A DNA stretch of 64,000 nucleotides from Acidihalobacter_A sp037381185 (GTDB taxonomy: Bacteria > Pseudomonadota > Gammaproteobacteria > DSM-5130 > Acidihalobacteraceae), in NCBI RefSeq assembly GCF_037381185.1, contig NZ_JARRQY010000003.1:1-64000 (forward strand). The letters are read 5' to 3'. Every line of letters starts with the position of its first letter. The first letter of the stretch is position 1. Shown piece after piece: positions 32,598 through 42,264 of the stretch. Position numbers and translations under genes: made by a program. The notes beneath the pieces are model-generated. The model did no database searches and was not told where the DNA came from. It was given only the letters and a program-made list of their open reading frames with translations.

Positions 32598-33338
32598 ATG
32601 TTGTTGATCCCTGCCATCGACATCAAGGAGGGACGGTGCGTACGTCTGCGCCAGGGCCGCATGGATGATGAGACCGTCTTTTCCGATGACCCGGTGGCCA
32701 TGGCGGAACGCTGGGTCAAGGCTGGTGCCAGGCGTCTGCATTTGGTCGACCTGGATGGGGCTGTGGCCGGCGGGCGCCGCAATGCGACGGTCGTCGAGCG
32801 TATCGCGCGGGCCTATCCCGAACTGCCGATCCAGGTTGGCGGCGGCGTGCGCGACGTAGACGCCGTGCAGGCCTATCTGGATGCAGGCGTGCAATACGTC
32901 ATCGTGGGTACCAAGGCCGTTTCTGCGCCCCATTTCGTCAACGATCTATGCTTGGAATTTCCCGGCCACATCATCGTCGGGCTCGATGCCAAGGACGGCA
33001 AGGTGGCGGTCGACGGCTGGTCGAAACTCTCCAACCACGACGTGGCGGACCTGGCCATGCATTTCGAAAACGACGGCGTGGCCGCGATCATCTACACCGA
33101 CATCAGCCGCGACGGCATGATGGGTGGCCCCAACGTCGAGGCGACCGTGCGCCTGGCGCAGGCGGTGCATATCCCGGTCATCGCCTCCGGCGGGGTGAGC
33201 GGGCTGGCCGACATAGAGGCGCTGTGTGCAGTCGAGGGGGAAGGCGTCAGCGGCGTGGTAATCGGCCGGGCGCTCTATGAAGGGTCGCTGGATTTCGCCG
33301 AGGCGCAGAAGCGCGCCGACGCGTTGGTCGCGGAATAG
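32598..33338 (+). CDS. hisA: ProFAR isomerase (phosphoribosylformimino-AICAR-P isomerase)
   Basis: A 246-aa (beta/alpha)8 barrel in histidine synthesis. The catalytic Asp is in IPAIDIKEGRCVRL, the second Asp in YTDISRDGMMGGPN, and phosphate loops read GGGVRD and ASGGVSG. It shares ancestry with the adjacent hisF. The ATG is preceded by GGGAGG. Confidence 0.96.
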   Translation: MLLIPAIDIKEGRCVRLRQGRMDDETVFSDDPVAMAERWVKAGARRLHLVDLDGAVAGGRRNATVVERIARAYPELPIQVGGGVRDVDAVQAYLDAGVQYVIVGTKAVSAPHFVNDLCLEFPGHIIVGLDAKDGKVAVDGWSKLSNHDVADLAMHFENDGVAAIIYTDISRDGMMGGPNVEATVRLAQAVHIPVIASGGVSGLADIEALCAVEGEGVSGVVIGRALYEGSLDFAEAQKRADALVAE

Positions 33339-33344
33339 CGTACG

Positions 33345-34124
33345 ATGTCGCTGGCCAAACGCGTCATTCCCTGTCTCGACGTCGACAACGGCCGCGTGGT
33401 GAAGGGCGTGCAGTTCGTCGATATTCGCGATGCGGGTGACCCGGTGGAAGTCGCACGGCGCTATTACGAGCAGGGCGCCGACGAAATCACCTTTCTCGAC
33501 ATCACCGCCAGCAGCGACGAACGCGAAACGATGGCACATGTCGTCGAGGCGGTCGCCGCCGAAGTGTTCATTCCGTTGACCGTGGGTGGCGGCGTGCGCA
33601 CTCTGGCCGACGTCCGCAGGCTCCTGAACGCCGGCGCTGATAAGGTCGGCATCAATACGGCGGCGGTGGTGCGCCCAGAGTTCGTAGCCGAGGCTGCAGC
33701 ACGTTTCGGCAATCAGTGCATCGTGGTGGCCGTCGATGCCAAACGTGTTTCGGCTGCAGGCGAGGCGTTGCGCTGGGAAGTGTTCACCCACGGCGGACGT
33801 CGGGCGACCGGTATCGACGTGCTGGAATGGGCGCGCCGCATGGCCGATTACGGCGCGGGTGAGCTGCTGGTCACCAGCATGGATCGCGACGGCACGCGCG
33901 AGGGATTCGATCTTGAGCTGATGCGGGCGATGAACGAGGCGGTCAACGTGCCGCTGATCGCTTCCGGCGGTGTCGGTACGCTGCAGCACTTGGCCGCCGG
34001 CGTGATCGAGGGCGGCGCGGATGCGGTGCTGGCGGCGAGCATCTTTCATTTCGGCGAGCACACCGTGGGTGAGGCCAAGGCCTATATGGCGCAGCGCGGC
34101 ATTGAGGTGCGCGAGTGGGTTTGA
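33345..34124 (+). CDS. hisF: Imidazole glycerol phosphate synthase, cyclase subunit
   Basis: A 259-aa (beta/alpha)8 barrel that pairs with HisH. Catalytic aspartates lie in IPCLDVDNGRVVKG and TSMDRDGTREGFD; VGGGVRT and ASGGVGTLQHL are phosphate-binding loops. It begins 6 bp after hisA. Confidence 0.96.
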   Translation: MSLAKRVIPCLDVDNGRVVKGVQFVDIRDAGDPVEVARRYYEQGADEITFLDITASSDERETMAHVVEAVAAEVFIPLTVGGGVRTLADVRRLLNAGADKVGINTAAVVRPEFVAEAAARFGNQCIVVAVDAKRVSAAGEALRWEVFTHGGRRATGIDVLEWARRMADYGAGELLVTSMDRDGTREGFDLELMRAMNEAVNVPLIASGGVGTLQHLAAGVIEGGADAVLAASIFHFGEHTVGEAKAYMAQRGIEVREWV

Positions 34125-34194
34125 TGGGCGTGCGTCCGGCGCGGTTCCGGCGCTGTGCTATGCTCCAGACCCTTGTATCTTGAGGTTGGTTCAG

Positions 34195-34608
34195 ATGTGC
34201 GCAGCACCTGGCGACAGTGCCGAATGGCTCGATGCGGTGGCATGGAATAGCGAAGGCCTGGCGCCCGTCATTGCGCAGGAGGCCGGCAGCGGGCAGGTGC
34301 TGATGCTGGCCTGGATGAACCGTGCGGCGCTGCAGCGGACGGTCGAGTTGGGCGAGGCGGTGTACTGGTCGCGTTCGCGTGGGCGGCTGTGGCACAAGGG
34401 CGAGTCGTCCGGTCATGTGCAGCATGTCGAGGACATTCGCCTGGACTGCGACGGCGATACGCTGTTGCTGACGGTGCGCCAGGATGGTGGCATCGCCTGC
34501 CATACCGGACGCCATCATTGCTTCTTCCGACGTCTGGCCGGGGAACGGGACAGCTGGGAAACGGTCGAACCGGTGCTCAAGGCGCCCGAGGCGATTTATG
34601 GCGAATGA
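34195..34608 (+). CDS. hisI: Phosphoribosyl-AMP cyclohydrolase
   Basis: A 137-aa enzyme opening the purine ring of PR-AMP. The metal-binding LDCDGDTLLL and the HTGRHHCFFR block are clear, as are VLMLAWMN and YWSRSRGRLWHKGE. It is separate from HisE, unlike the fused E. coli protein. The start at 34195 is chosen because the reading frame upstream (from 34021) runs inside hisF. It overlaps hisE by 11 bp. Confidence 0.94.
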   Translation: MCAAPGDSAEWLDAVAWNSEGLAPVIAQEAGSGQVLMLAWMNRAALQRTVELGEAVYWSRSRGRLWHKGESSGHVQHVEDIRLDCDGDTLLLTVRQDGGIACHTGRHHCFFRRLAGERDSWETVEPVLKAPEAIYGE

Positions 34609-34918
34609 CATATTGAACGAGCTTGCTGCGGTGCTGGAATCGCGCAAGTCGGCCCCTGCCGACAGCTCGTATGTTGCCGGCTTGTATGCCAAGGGGCTCG
34701 ACGCCATTCTCAAGAAGGTCGGCGAAGAGGCCACCGAGACGGTGATGGCGGCCAAGGACGGGGTGCCGGGCAAGCTGGTCTACGAGGTGGCGGATTTGTG
34801 GTTTCATACCCTGGTGTTGCTGGCACATCAGGGGCTGGCGCCGGAGGACGTGCTTGCCGAGCTTGCGCGGCGCATGGGTACCTCCGGGTTGCAGGAGAAG
34901 GCGCAGCGTGTCCGTTGA
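34598..34918 (+). CDS. hisE: Phosphoribosyl-ATP pyrophosphatase
   Basis: A 106-aa all-helical MazG-like enzyme hydrolysing PR-ATP. Conserved stretches are SYVAGLYAKG, KKVGEEATETVMAAKD and EVADLWFHTLVLL. It starts inside hisI and is followed, 96 bp on, by tatA. Confidence 0.94.
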   Translation: MANDILNELAAVLESRKSAPADSSYVAGLYAKGLDAILKKVGEEATETVMAAKDGVPGKLVYEVADLWFHTLVLLAHQGLAPEDVLAELARRMGTSGLQEKAQRVR

Positions 34919-35014
34919 GGGCCGCAAGCGCGAAAAGGGCGGGTATCCCGCGGCCAAATGTCGAATAAAGGCGTCCAAGCGATCGCCGAGATGGATTAGT
35001 TACGGAGAACGGTC

Positions 35015-35260
35015 ATGATTCCAGGTGGTTACGAGTGGTTGGTTCTGCTGCTGGTGGTGGTGTTGGTGTTCGGCACCAAGAAGCTGCGCAATGTCGGTGG
35101 CGACCTCGGTTCGGCGGTAAAGAATTTCAAGAAATCGATGGGTGAAGGCGAAGAGGATGCGGAGAAGAAGAGCGAATCCTCCGAGCAGCAGCTCAAGGAT
35201 GACAGCAGCGGCCGCGTGTTCGATGCCCAGTCCGAGCACAAGGATAAGGACAAAGTCTGA
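35015..35260 (+). CDS. tatA: Sec-independent translocase subunit TatA
   Basis: An 81-aa single-TM protein forming the twin-arginine translocation pore. A short periplasmic N-terminus, a TM helix (LVLLLVVVLVFG), the FGTKKL hinge, an amphipathic helix with VKNFKKSM and a charged tail are all typical. First of tatABC. Confidence 0.94.
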   Translation: MIPGGYEWLVLLLVVVLVFGTKKLRNVGGDLGSAVKNFKKSMGEGEEDAEKKSESSEQQLKDDSSGRVFDAQSEHKDKDKV

Positions 35261-35289
35261 GACACGGCAGCTGAGCGCGGAGGCGTTCG

Positions 35290-35826
35290 ATGTTCGATTT
35301 GGGCTTTTCCGAGATCATGCTCATCATGATCGTCGCCTTGGTCGTGGTGGGCCCGGAGCGATTGCCGGGCCTCGCGCGCAAAGCTGGCTACTGGGTTGGC
35401 CGCTTTCGCCGCTATGTCGTCAACGTGCGTTCGGAAATCGAGCGTGAGCTGAACGCCGATGAGCTGCGCAGCATGTTGACCAGGCAAGAGGACGAGATCC
35501 GCGAGTTACGCGACATGCTGCAGGACACGCGCAGCCAGATTCACAACGAGGTCGACGACATTGCGCAGGAAGTCGATTCGGCCGGCGAGCAGTTGCGTCA
35601 TAGCCTCGACCTGGACAATGCCTCGAGGGATACCCCGATTCCCGCTGAAGAGCATGCTCTGGAGGCACCCACCGAGGAACACGCTTCTACTGCGCCCGAG
35701 CCCCCGTTGCAGGCCGGCGAACAGACGACGGAGTCCATACCTGTCTCCGGCCAGGCCGATACCAGCCCCCCGAGCGAGGCTTCCGATGGCGCAGCGATGG
35801 ATAGCGAAAAGAGCGCCAAATCATGA
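35290..35826 (+). CDS. tatB: Sec-independent translocase subunit TatB
   Basis: A 178-aa single-TM partner of TatC in the signal-peptide receptor complex. The start MFDLGFSEIMLI and the VVGPERLPGLAR hinge are diagnostic; a long amphipathic/coiled region follows, then an acidic Pro/Glu-rich tail. It lies 29 bp after tatA. Confidence 0.94.
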   Translation: MFDLGFSEIMLIMIVALVVVGPERLPGLARKAGYWVGRFRRYVVNVRSEIERELNADELRSMLTRQEDEIRELRDMLQDTRSQIHNEVDDIAQEVDSAGEQLRHSLDLDNASRDTPIPAEEHALEAPTEEHASTAPEPPLQAGEQTTESIPVSGQADTSPPSEASDGAAMDSEKSAKS

Positions 35827-35867
35827 TGAATGCGCGTACGTCCGTACGCCAGCCGGCTTTCTGATAC

Positions 35868-36749
35868 ATGAGCGAAGATAGCGACAAGCGAGACGACGAG
35901 CCGCGTGACGAGGAAGAAGGCGGCACGCTGTCCGGCCTGATGGTGCATCTGATCGAACTGCGTTCGCGGCTGCTGCGCTCGATCGTGTTCGTGCTGGTGA
36001 TCTTCATCGGCCTCGCGCCGTTCGCCAACCAGCTCTACAGCTGGCTGGCCGGGCCGCTGATCTCGCAACTGCCGAAAGGTGCCAGCATGATCGCTATCGA
36101 TGTGGCGGCGCCGTTCTTCGTGCCTTTCAAGCTGACCATGCTGTTGGCGGTGGTGATCGCCATTCCGTTCCTGCTCTACCAGCTATGGGCATTCGTTGCC
36201 CCAGGCCTGTACAAGCACGAAAAACGTCTGGTGCTGCCGTTGCTGTTGTCGAGCACCATTCTGTTCTATACCGGCATGGCGTTCGCCTATTACGCCGTGT
36301 TTCCCATCATGTTCCGCTTCTTCACGCACGCCACGCCGGCGGGCGTGCAGATGATGACCGATATCGGGGCCTACCTCAGTTTCGTATCGAACATGTTCCT
36401 GGCGTTCGGCGCGGCGTTCGAAGTGCCGGTGGCCATCGTCTTGCTGACTGCGCTGGGTCTGATTTCGCCGCCGCAGCTCTCCAAGGGGCGCCCCTACGTC
36501 ATCGTCGGGGCGTTCGTGGTGGCCATGATTCTCACGCCGCCGGACGTGTTTTCGCAGATCATGCTGGCGGTACCCTTGCTGGTGCTGTTCGAAGCTGGAC
36601 TGCTGGCCTCGCGTCTGGTCTACCGCCGCCGCAAGGAGCGTGAGGAGGAAGAAGACGACTACGAGATGGATGAGCAGGCCATGGACCGTGCGCTGGACGA
36701 TGCCGCCGGCGAGGAACAGGGTCTGGAATCCAAGGATCGTTCGGAATAG
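35868..36749 (+). CDS. tatC: Sec-independent translocase subunit TatC
   Basis: A 293-aa six-TM protein that binds twin-arginine signal peptides. The cytosolic motif HLIELRSRLLRS, the PFFVPFKLT region and the ALGLISPPQLSKGRPY loop are conserved. A Glu/Asp-rich C-terminal tail of about 40 residues is longer than in E. coli. Confidence 0.95.
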   Translation: MSEDSDKRDDEPRDEEEGGTLSGLMVHLIELRSRLLRSIVFVLVIFIGLAPFANQLYSWLAGPLISQLPKGASMIAIDVAAPFFVPFKLTMLLAVVIAIPFLLYQLWAFVAPGLYKHEKRLVLPLLLSSTILFYTGMAFAYYAVFPIMFRFFTHATPAGVQMMTDIGAYLSFVSNMFLAFGAAFEVPVAIVLLTALGLISPPQLSKGRPYVIVGAFVVAMILTPPDVFSQIMLAVPLLVLFEAGLLASRLVYRRRKEREEEEDDYEMDEQAMDRALDDAAGEEQGLESKDRSE

Positions 36750-36758
36750 GCTGAGCGT

Positions 36759-36781
36759 AGCCGGCTGAAATCCGGCCGGCT
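36759..36781 (+). terminator. Weak hairpin after tatC
   Basis: AGCCGG and CCGGCT arms (36759-36764, 36776-36781) can pair, followed by the T-rich TTCGTTTGCTCTTT. The position, 10 bp after the tatC stop and before gpmI, suits a rho-independent terminator, but the stem is short and has alternative pairings. Confidence 0.35.
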
Positions 36782-36826
36782 TCGTTTGCTCTTTCGTACC
36801 GCCCACATTCACTGCAAGGCTTCGCC

Positions 36827-38377
36827 ATGTCCGCTGAACAGATCGTTCCCCGCCGCCGCGCGCTGCTCGTCATCCTCGATGGTTTCGGCCTGAATCCCTC
36901 GAAAGAGAACAATGCGGTGGTCGAAGCGCATACGCCGCGACTCGACGACTATTTTGCGCATCACGCGCATACGGCACTGGAAGCCTCCGGCCGCGCGGTC
37001 GGCCTGCCCGAAGGACAGATGGGCAACTCCGAGGTCGGGCATCTCACCCTAGGGGCCGGGCAGATCGTGCGCCAGGATCTGGTACGTATCGACGATGCAG
37101 TGGCAGATGGAAGTTTTGCCCGCAACGAGGCGCTGACGGCAGCGGTGGCTGCAGCGCGTGAGGCGGGCCGGCCGCTGCATCTGCTGGGCCTGGTGTCCGA
37201 CGGCGGCGTGCACAGCCATGTGCGCCACTTGTACGCATTGATCGATCTGTGCCGTGCCGGCGGCGCCGTGCCGGTGGTGCACATGATCACCGATGGCCGC
37301 GACACGCCGCCCAAGTCCTCTCCCGCCTATCTGCCGGAACTGGAGAAGCGGCTGGAAGCCGCGGGTGGGCGGATCGTCACCGTGGTCGGCCGTTATTACG
37401 CCATGGACCGGGATCATCGCTGGGATCGCACCGAACTGGCGTGGCGTGCGTTGGTGCTGGGCGAAGGTGCTGCGGCGGGCAGTGCCCGTGAAGCCATCGA
37501 GGCTGCGTATGCGGCAGGCGAAACCGACGAGTTCATTCGCCCGCGCGTGATTGCCGGCGGTGAGCCGGTGTGCAGCGGCGATTCGGTGGTGTTCTTCAAC
37601 TTCCGCAATGATCGCCCGCGCCAGCTAGCCGCCGCGCTGGGTCTGAAGGGGTTCGACGGTTTCGGGCGCGACGGCTTCGAGCCGGTGAGCGTCACCACGC
37701 TGACCGAATACGATCCGCGCTACGGCATGCCCATCGCGTTCGCGCCCGATCGCCCCGGCACCTGTCTGGCCAAGGTGCTGAGCGAGGGGGGATACGGGCA
37801 GTTCCATTGCGCGGAAACCGAGAAGTACGCGCACGTGACCTTCTTCTTCAATGGCGGACGGGAGGAGGTGTACCCCGGAGAGGACCGCGTGGTCGTGCCC
37901 TCGCCCAAGGTGGCCACCTACGACCTCAAGCCGGAGATGAGCGCGTCGGAAGTCGCCGACGAGGTGATCAAGGCCATTGAAAGCGAGAACTACAGCTTCA
38001 TCGTGGTCAACTTCGCCAACGGCGACATGGTCGGGCACACCGCCGTACGGGAGGCGGTGATCCGCGCGGTGGAGGCTCTGGACGAGGCGGTCGGACGCGT
38101 GCTGGATGCGGCCGTGGAACACGATTTCTCAGTATTGCTCACCGCCGATCACGGCAATTGTGACGAGATGGTCGATCCGGAGAGCGGCGAACCGCATACG
38201 CAGCACACCACGTATCCGGTGCCGCTGTTGCTGGTCGATTCGGAGCGCTGGCGTCTGGCCACCAACGGCGGCCTGAGCGGCATCGCGCCGACGCTGCTCG
38301 AACTCATGGGCGTGGCACAGCCGCCGGAAATGACCGGCCATTCACTGCTGGTCGAGCGTCTGTCGGTACCCGAATGA
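36827..38377 (+). CDS. gpmI: 2,3-bisphosphoglycerate-independent phosphoglycerate mutase
   Basis: A 516-aa Mn-dependent glycolytic enzyme of the alkaline phosphatase superfamily. Metal and phospho-Ser sites are VILDGFG, GNSEVGH (nucleophile Ser), ITDGRDTPP, FRNDRPRQL, NFANGDMVGHT and TADHGNCD. Full length. It appears to be a single-gene unit after tatC. Confidence 0.97.
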   Translation: MSAEQIVPRRRALLVILDGFGLNPSKENNAVVEAHTPRLDDYFAHHAHTALEASGRAVGLPEGQMGNSEVGHLTLGAGQIVRQDLVRIDDAVADGSFARNEALTAAVAAAREAGRPLHLLGLVSDGGVHSHVRHLYALIDLCRAGGAVPVVHMITDGRDTPPKSSPAYLPELEKRLEAAGGRIVTVVGRYYAMDRDHRWDRTELAWRALVLGEGAAAGSAREAIEAAYAAGETDEFIRPRVIAGGEPVCSGDSVVFFNFRNDRPRQLAAALGLKGFDGFGRDGFEPVSVTTLTEYDPRYGMPIAFAPDRPGTCLAKVLSEGGYGQFHCAETEKYAHVTFFFNGGREEVYPGEDRVVVPSPKVATYDLKPEMSASEVADEVIKAIESENYSFIVVNFANGDMVGHTAVREAVIRAVEALDEAVGRVLDAAVEHDFSVLLTADHGNCDEMVDPESGEPHTQHTTYPVPLLLVDSERWRLATNGGLSGIAPTLLELMGVAQPPEMTGHSLLVERLSVPE

Positions 38378-38501
38378 CGGTCCGAACCCCGTTCGGCAGG
38401 GGCTGGCGGCGCGCTGGGGCGGTTACCAAACCGTAAGTGGATCGGCGGTCATTGCGAGGTAGGCTTTTCGGGTAAATTCAACCCGTTAAGGAACCCTTGC
38501 G

Positions 38502-39146
38502 ATGATGACCTCCGATCAAAAACTCCATGGTGCGACGGCAGAATTGCCGGACGATGGTCCGAGCCTGCTCGCCCGCACCCTGCATTGGCTGATGGCCCTG
38601 CTGGTGGTATTCCAGGGGCTGCTCGGCTACGCCAACTTGCATGTCGATTGGTTTCGCCACCATGAGATGGCCGGTATCGTCATGCATCAGGAAGTCGGCC
38701 TGGCGATCCTGTTCATCGCGCTCTGGATGCTGTTTCAGCGCCTGATCGAACGACGCCGCTCCGGTCATGGCCTGAGTGACATGCAGGCCCGCCTGGCCGG
38801 CATGGCGCACGGCGCCTTGTATCTGTTGATACTCGCCGAGTCGTTTCTCGGTATCTGGATCATGGGCCTGACCGGGGCCGGGCTGAGCTTCGTGTTCTGG
38901 CACGTCGGCCTGCCGATCGCGCCGGATCCGAGGTTGGTCTACTCCGGCGGCCTGATGCAGATCCACGCCTTTATCGCCGGCACTCTGGCGACGTTGGTCG
39001 TCGGCCACGCCATAGCGGCGCTTCATCACCATTTCGTGCTCGGCGACGACGTGCTGCGCCGCATGCTGCCGTGGAAACCGCGGCCGGAACGTGCAGCGTT
39101 CCGTGCGCCGGCAACGCCCGTGGTGGACGTTGCCGGCGAGCGTTGA
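38502..39146 (+). CDS. Cytochrome b561 family membrane protein
   Basis: A 214-aa four-TM protein of the bacterial cytochrome b561 type. Candidate haem ligands are His in ARTLHWLMA, VMHQEVG, AGMAHGALY and QIHAFIAG; the end HHHFVLGDDVLRRMLP is typical of the family. It probably shuttles electrons from quinol, and its physiological acceptor is unknown. Convergent with the polyamine permease, with stop codons only 3 bp apart. Confidence 0.88.
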   Translation: MMTSDQKLHGATAELPDDGPSLLARTLHWLMALLVVFQGLLGYANLHVDWFRHHEMAGIVMHQEVGLAILFIALWMLFQRLIERRRSGHGLSDMQARLAGMAHGALYLLILAESFLGIWIMGLTGAGLSFVFWHVGLPIAPDPRLVYSGGLMQIHAFIAGTLATLVVGHAIAALHHHFVLGDDVLRRMLPWKPRPERAAFRAPATPVVDVAGER

Positions 39147-39149
39147 TGC

Positions 39150-40565
39150 CTACTTGACGGCTTCGTCCGCGACGACCGAGCCGATGCGCTCGGCGATGTT
39201 CGGGTCGCGGCCGACCATGCGCCAGGCGTAGAGGAAGGCTACGACCAGCACCGCCAGCGCAATGTAGGGATAGAGGTTGAACGGATACGGCTGGCCGGGC
39301 GTGACCAATCCCCATACCGGCAGGATCATGGCCAGGAAGCCCAACGCGGGCAGCAATGCGTGGCGCAGCCAGGAGAAGGTCTGTCGGTGTGTACGCCAGA
39401 CGTACACGGGCAGGGCCAGATTGGTCACGCCGTAGATGATCGCCACCGGAATGGTGCCGCAGGTCGCTGCTTCGCCGAAGTAGTCGACCGGATTCTTGCC
39501 TTCGGCGAACATGAACAGCAGCGCCAAGGCGATCAGCAGGAAAGTGGCGATGGAGGCCCACGGCGTGCCGTGTTCGGTGTGTACGGCGCCGAACACGTTC
39601 GGCAGCAGGCCCTCGCGGCCGCTGTTGAACAGGATGCGCGATTGAGCGTTCACCAGTCCGATCAGCGAGCCGAAGATGCTGGTGACGCCGGCCAGGTACA
39701 GCAGGACCACGATGCCGCCGAGCAGATGCGCGGTGAGGTCCACGTAGGGTACCTGGGCGGCATTGAGCGCCTTGACGTCATAGCCGAAACCGACCTCGGT
39801 GGCGTAGGCGAGGAAGGTATAGAGCAGGCCGATCGCGATGGCGCTGGTGAATAGTGCGCGTGGTACCAGGCGTCTGGGTTCCTTGGATTCCTCGGCCATC
39901 ATCGAGGCGTTTTCCCAGCCGATGAACAGGAAGATGGCGATGGGAAAGCCCAGTCCGAGACCCTTGAAGCCGCCGTCGAGGTATTGAGGGTTGAAGGGGT
40001 GCAGATTGAGGCCGCCGTGGACGACCAGCAGCGCGATGCCGATGACGACCAGGATGGCGAGTTCGACCCAGAATGCGGCCGCAGCCCAGGCGGTGGACAG
40101 GCGCACGCCGCGTACCGTCATCACGCCTACCAGCACGATCGCCGCAAACGTGAGGATTTCCCAGGGGATGTTCAGGCCAAGGTATTTGTGTATCGTTTCG
40201 GCCGTCCAGCCGCCCATTACCGCGACCACGGCCGAGCCGGCGAGGATGTAGCCGAAGATCAGGAACACAGCGGCGGTGACCGCTGCGGTCGGGCCGAAGC
40301 CCTTGCCGATGAAGGTGACGAAAGAGCCTGCGGATGGCGTGAAGCGCGAGAATTCCGCCAGCGTGTTGGCCAGGAACAAGACTGCGACCATGGCTGCGAG
40401 TATGGTCAGCGGGGCGGCTATGCCGGCGCCGTCGGCGATGACGGCGAAGCCGAAGTAGAAGCTCATGGCCGGGGCGATGTTGGCCAGTGTGGCCGAAACG
40501 ATGTGGCCAAGGCCTAGCTCGCCCTGCCGCAGTCTGGCGGGGGCGGACGGTACTTGGGTAGACAT
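39150..40565 (-). CDS. APC-family amino acid/polyamine permease
   Basis: A 471-aa, about 12-TM secondary transporter of the APC superfamily. Its N-terminus GLGHIVSATLANIAPAMSF and the conserved GWENASMMAEES region fit the amino acid-polyamine-organocation group. By position (142 bp after an aldehyde dehydrogenase at the end of the polyamine island) putrescine or GABA is the likely substrate, but I cannot tell from sequence. PuuP-like function is inference. Confidence 0.82.
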   Translation of the reverse strand: MSTQVPSAPARLRQGELGLGHIVSATLANIAPAMSFYFGFAVIADGAGIAAPLTILAAMVAVLFLANTLAEFSRFTPSAGSFVTFIGKGFGPTAAVTAAVFLIFGYILAGSAVVAVMGGWTAETIHKYLGLNIPWEILTFAAIVLVGVMTVRGVRLSTAWAAAAFWVELAILVVIGIALLVVHGGLNLHPFNPQYLDGGFKGLGLGFPIAIFLFIGWENASMMAEESKEPRRLVPRALFTSAIAIGLLYTFLAYATEVGFGYDVKALNAAQVPYVDLTAHLLGGIVVLLYLAGVTSIFGSLIGLVNAQSRILFNSGREGLLPNVFGAVHTEHGTPWASIATFLLIALALLFMFAEGKNPVDYFGEAATCGTIPVAIIYGVTNLALPVYVWRTHRQTFSWLRHALLPALGFLAMILPVWGLVTPGQPYPFNLYPYIALAVLVVAFLYAWRMVGRDPNIAERIGSVVADEAVK

Positions 40566-40707
40566 ACGGAATCTCCTTAAGAATAGTTATGTCCCGCCGC
40601 ACCGATAGTGGGCGGCAAGGAGTCCGGTGGTGGCGTTTTACAGCTTGTAGTAGTGGAAAATTCCGGTGAACGCCTGAGCCACCGTCGCACGCCCCCTTGC
40701 TATCGCC

Positions 40708-42072
40708 CTAACGAATCCAGATGCTTTTGACGTTGACGAACTCGTGGATGCCTTGGACGCCGAGTTCGCGCCCGTAACCCGAGGCCTTGACGCCGCCGAA
40801 GGGCAGGCGCGGGTCGCTCTTGACCATGCCGTTGACGAAGGCGCAGCCTGACTCGATGGCCTGCGCCAGGCGTTCTCCGCGAGCCGTATCGCGGGTCCAT
40901 ATGCTGCCGCCCAGGCCGAAGCGCGAACTGTTGGCAACCTCCAGCGCTTCATCGGCATCCTGCACGCGGATCATCGTCGCCACGGGGCCGAACAGTTCCT
41001 CGTGATAGGCGGGCATGCCGATGCCGACGTGGTCGAGCACCGTGGGCGCGTAGAAATGCCCAGGCCCTTCCAGAACGTGGCCGCCGAGGCGGCACTGCGC
41101 GCCGGAGGCGATGCTGCGCTCGACCTGCTGCGCGAGCTGGTCGCGCAGGTCCGCTCGGGCCATCGGGCCGATCCGCGTCTCTTCATCCAGCGGATCGCCG
41201 ACCTTGAGCGCACCCACTGTCTCCACGAAGCGTTCGACAAAAGCATCGGCGATGGCCTCGGTCAGGATCATGCGCTTGGCAGCGATGCAGCTCTGTCCGC
41301 CGTTCTGGAAGCGGGCTGTCACGGCCTGGCTGAGCACCAGGTCGAGGTCCGCATCATCGAGCACGATGAAGGGATCGGAGCCGCCGAGTTCGAGCACGGC
41401 CTTCTTCAGGTTCTGTCCGGCCAGTGCCGCGACGTTGCGGCCCGCGCGCTCGCTGCCGGTCAGCGTGACGGCGTGCACACGGCCGTCGGCGATGACTTTT
41501 GCGCTTTGTTCTATGTCGATCGGCAGATTGACGAACACACCCTCGGGAATGCCGGCTTCGCGGATGAGGTCCTCGATCGCTGCGGCGATCTGGGGAACGT
41601 TCGGCGCATGCTTGAGCAGCAGGGTGTTGCCGGCGGCAAGCGTCGGTGCGACGTGCCGGAAGACCTGCCAGAACGGGAAGTTCCAGGGCATGATCGCGAA
41701 CACGGTGCCCAGCGGTTCGTAGTCGATATAGCTGCGGCTGGCATCGGTGCTGACCGGCTCGGCATGCAGCATTGCCTCGGCGTGCTCGGCGTAGTATTCG
41801 CAGGCCCAGGCGCTTTTTTCGACCTCCGCCCGGGCTTCGCGGACGGGTTTGCCCATTTCCAGGCTGGCCAGGCGTGCAAGCTCGTCGCTGCGTTCGCGTA
41901 GATGGCTGGCCAGGGCGCCGACGTATTCCGCGCGCTCGCCTACGCTGCGGCTGCGCCAGGCGCGAGAGGCCTCGGCAGCGCTCTCCAGCGCATTTTCGAG
42001 CGTGGCGTCGTTCCAGAAATCGAAAGCGGAAAGCTGTTCGCCGGTTGCGGCGTTGATGGATTCGAGGCGCAT
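40708..42072 (-). CDS. NAD(P)-dependent aldehyde dehydrogenase, succinate-semialdehyde type
   Basis: A 454-aa aldehyde dehydrogenase. The Asn of MPWNFPFWQ, the catalytic Glu of LELGGSDPF, the nucleophile Cys of NGGQSCIAAKR and FGPVATMIRV are present. The NGGQSC/AAKR signature groups it with YneI/Sad-like enzymes oxidising succinate semialdehyde. In this island it would finish the route from putrescine through GABA to succinate, or act on the gamma-glutamyl aldehyde. Two operator-like sites lie 57 and 198 bp upstream. Confidence 0.88.
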   Translation of the reverse strand: MRLESINAATGEQLSAFDFWNDATLENALESAAEASRAWRSRSVGERAEYVGALASHLRERSDELARLASLEMGKPVREARAEVEKSAWACEYYAEHAEAMLHAEPVSTDASRSYIDYEPLGTVFAIMPWNFPFWQVFRHVAPTLAAGNTLLLKHAPNVPQIAAAIEDLIREAGIPEGVFVNLPIDIEQSAKVIADGRVHAVTLTGSERAGRNVAALAGQNLKKAVLELGGSDPFIVLDDADLDLVLSQAVTARFQNGGQSCIAAKRMILTEAIADAFVERFVETVGALKVGDPLDEETRIGPMARADLRDQLAQQVERSIASGAQCRLGGHVLEGPGHFYAPTVLDHVGIGMPAYHEELFGPVATMIRVQDADEALEVANSSRFGLGGSIWTRDTARGERLAQAIESGCAFVNGMVKSDPRLPFGGVKASGYGRELGVQGIHEFVNVKSIWIR

Positions 42073-42129
42073 GAGATCTCCGCGGAGTGGGGGCGACTCA
42101 GGGTGCGTATCGCACTCGGGGTCGATGGC

Positions 42130-42147
42130 TGTTTAATTTATTAAACA
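42130..42147. promoter_or_regulatory. Operator-like palindrome A upstream of the aldehyde dehydrogenase
   Basis: TGTTTAATTTATTAAACA: perfect 8-bp arms around TT. The right half continues ATAGCA exactly as in the similar site at 50241-50258. It lies 57 bp before the ALDH start. It resembles the AT-rich box bound by PuuR in E. coli as I remember it, but no regulator gene is in the window. Confidence 0.65.
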
Positions 42148-42264
42148 TAGCAGCACCGTTTCACCTTCTCAAGGTGATCTGACACAAGGCGTCAAAAACA
42201 GTTCCGCACTGGATTTTTAAGGTTTTTTTAATCGTGTTCGAATATGGGGCAGTTGTGATGGTCA

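Noticed and set aside
38382..38396. CCGAAC/GTTCGG hairpin after gpmI
   Set aside because: Only 6 bp with a 3-nt loop and no T-tract; too weak to call a terminator.
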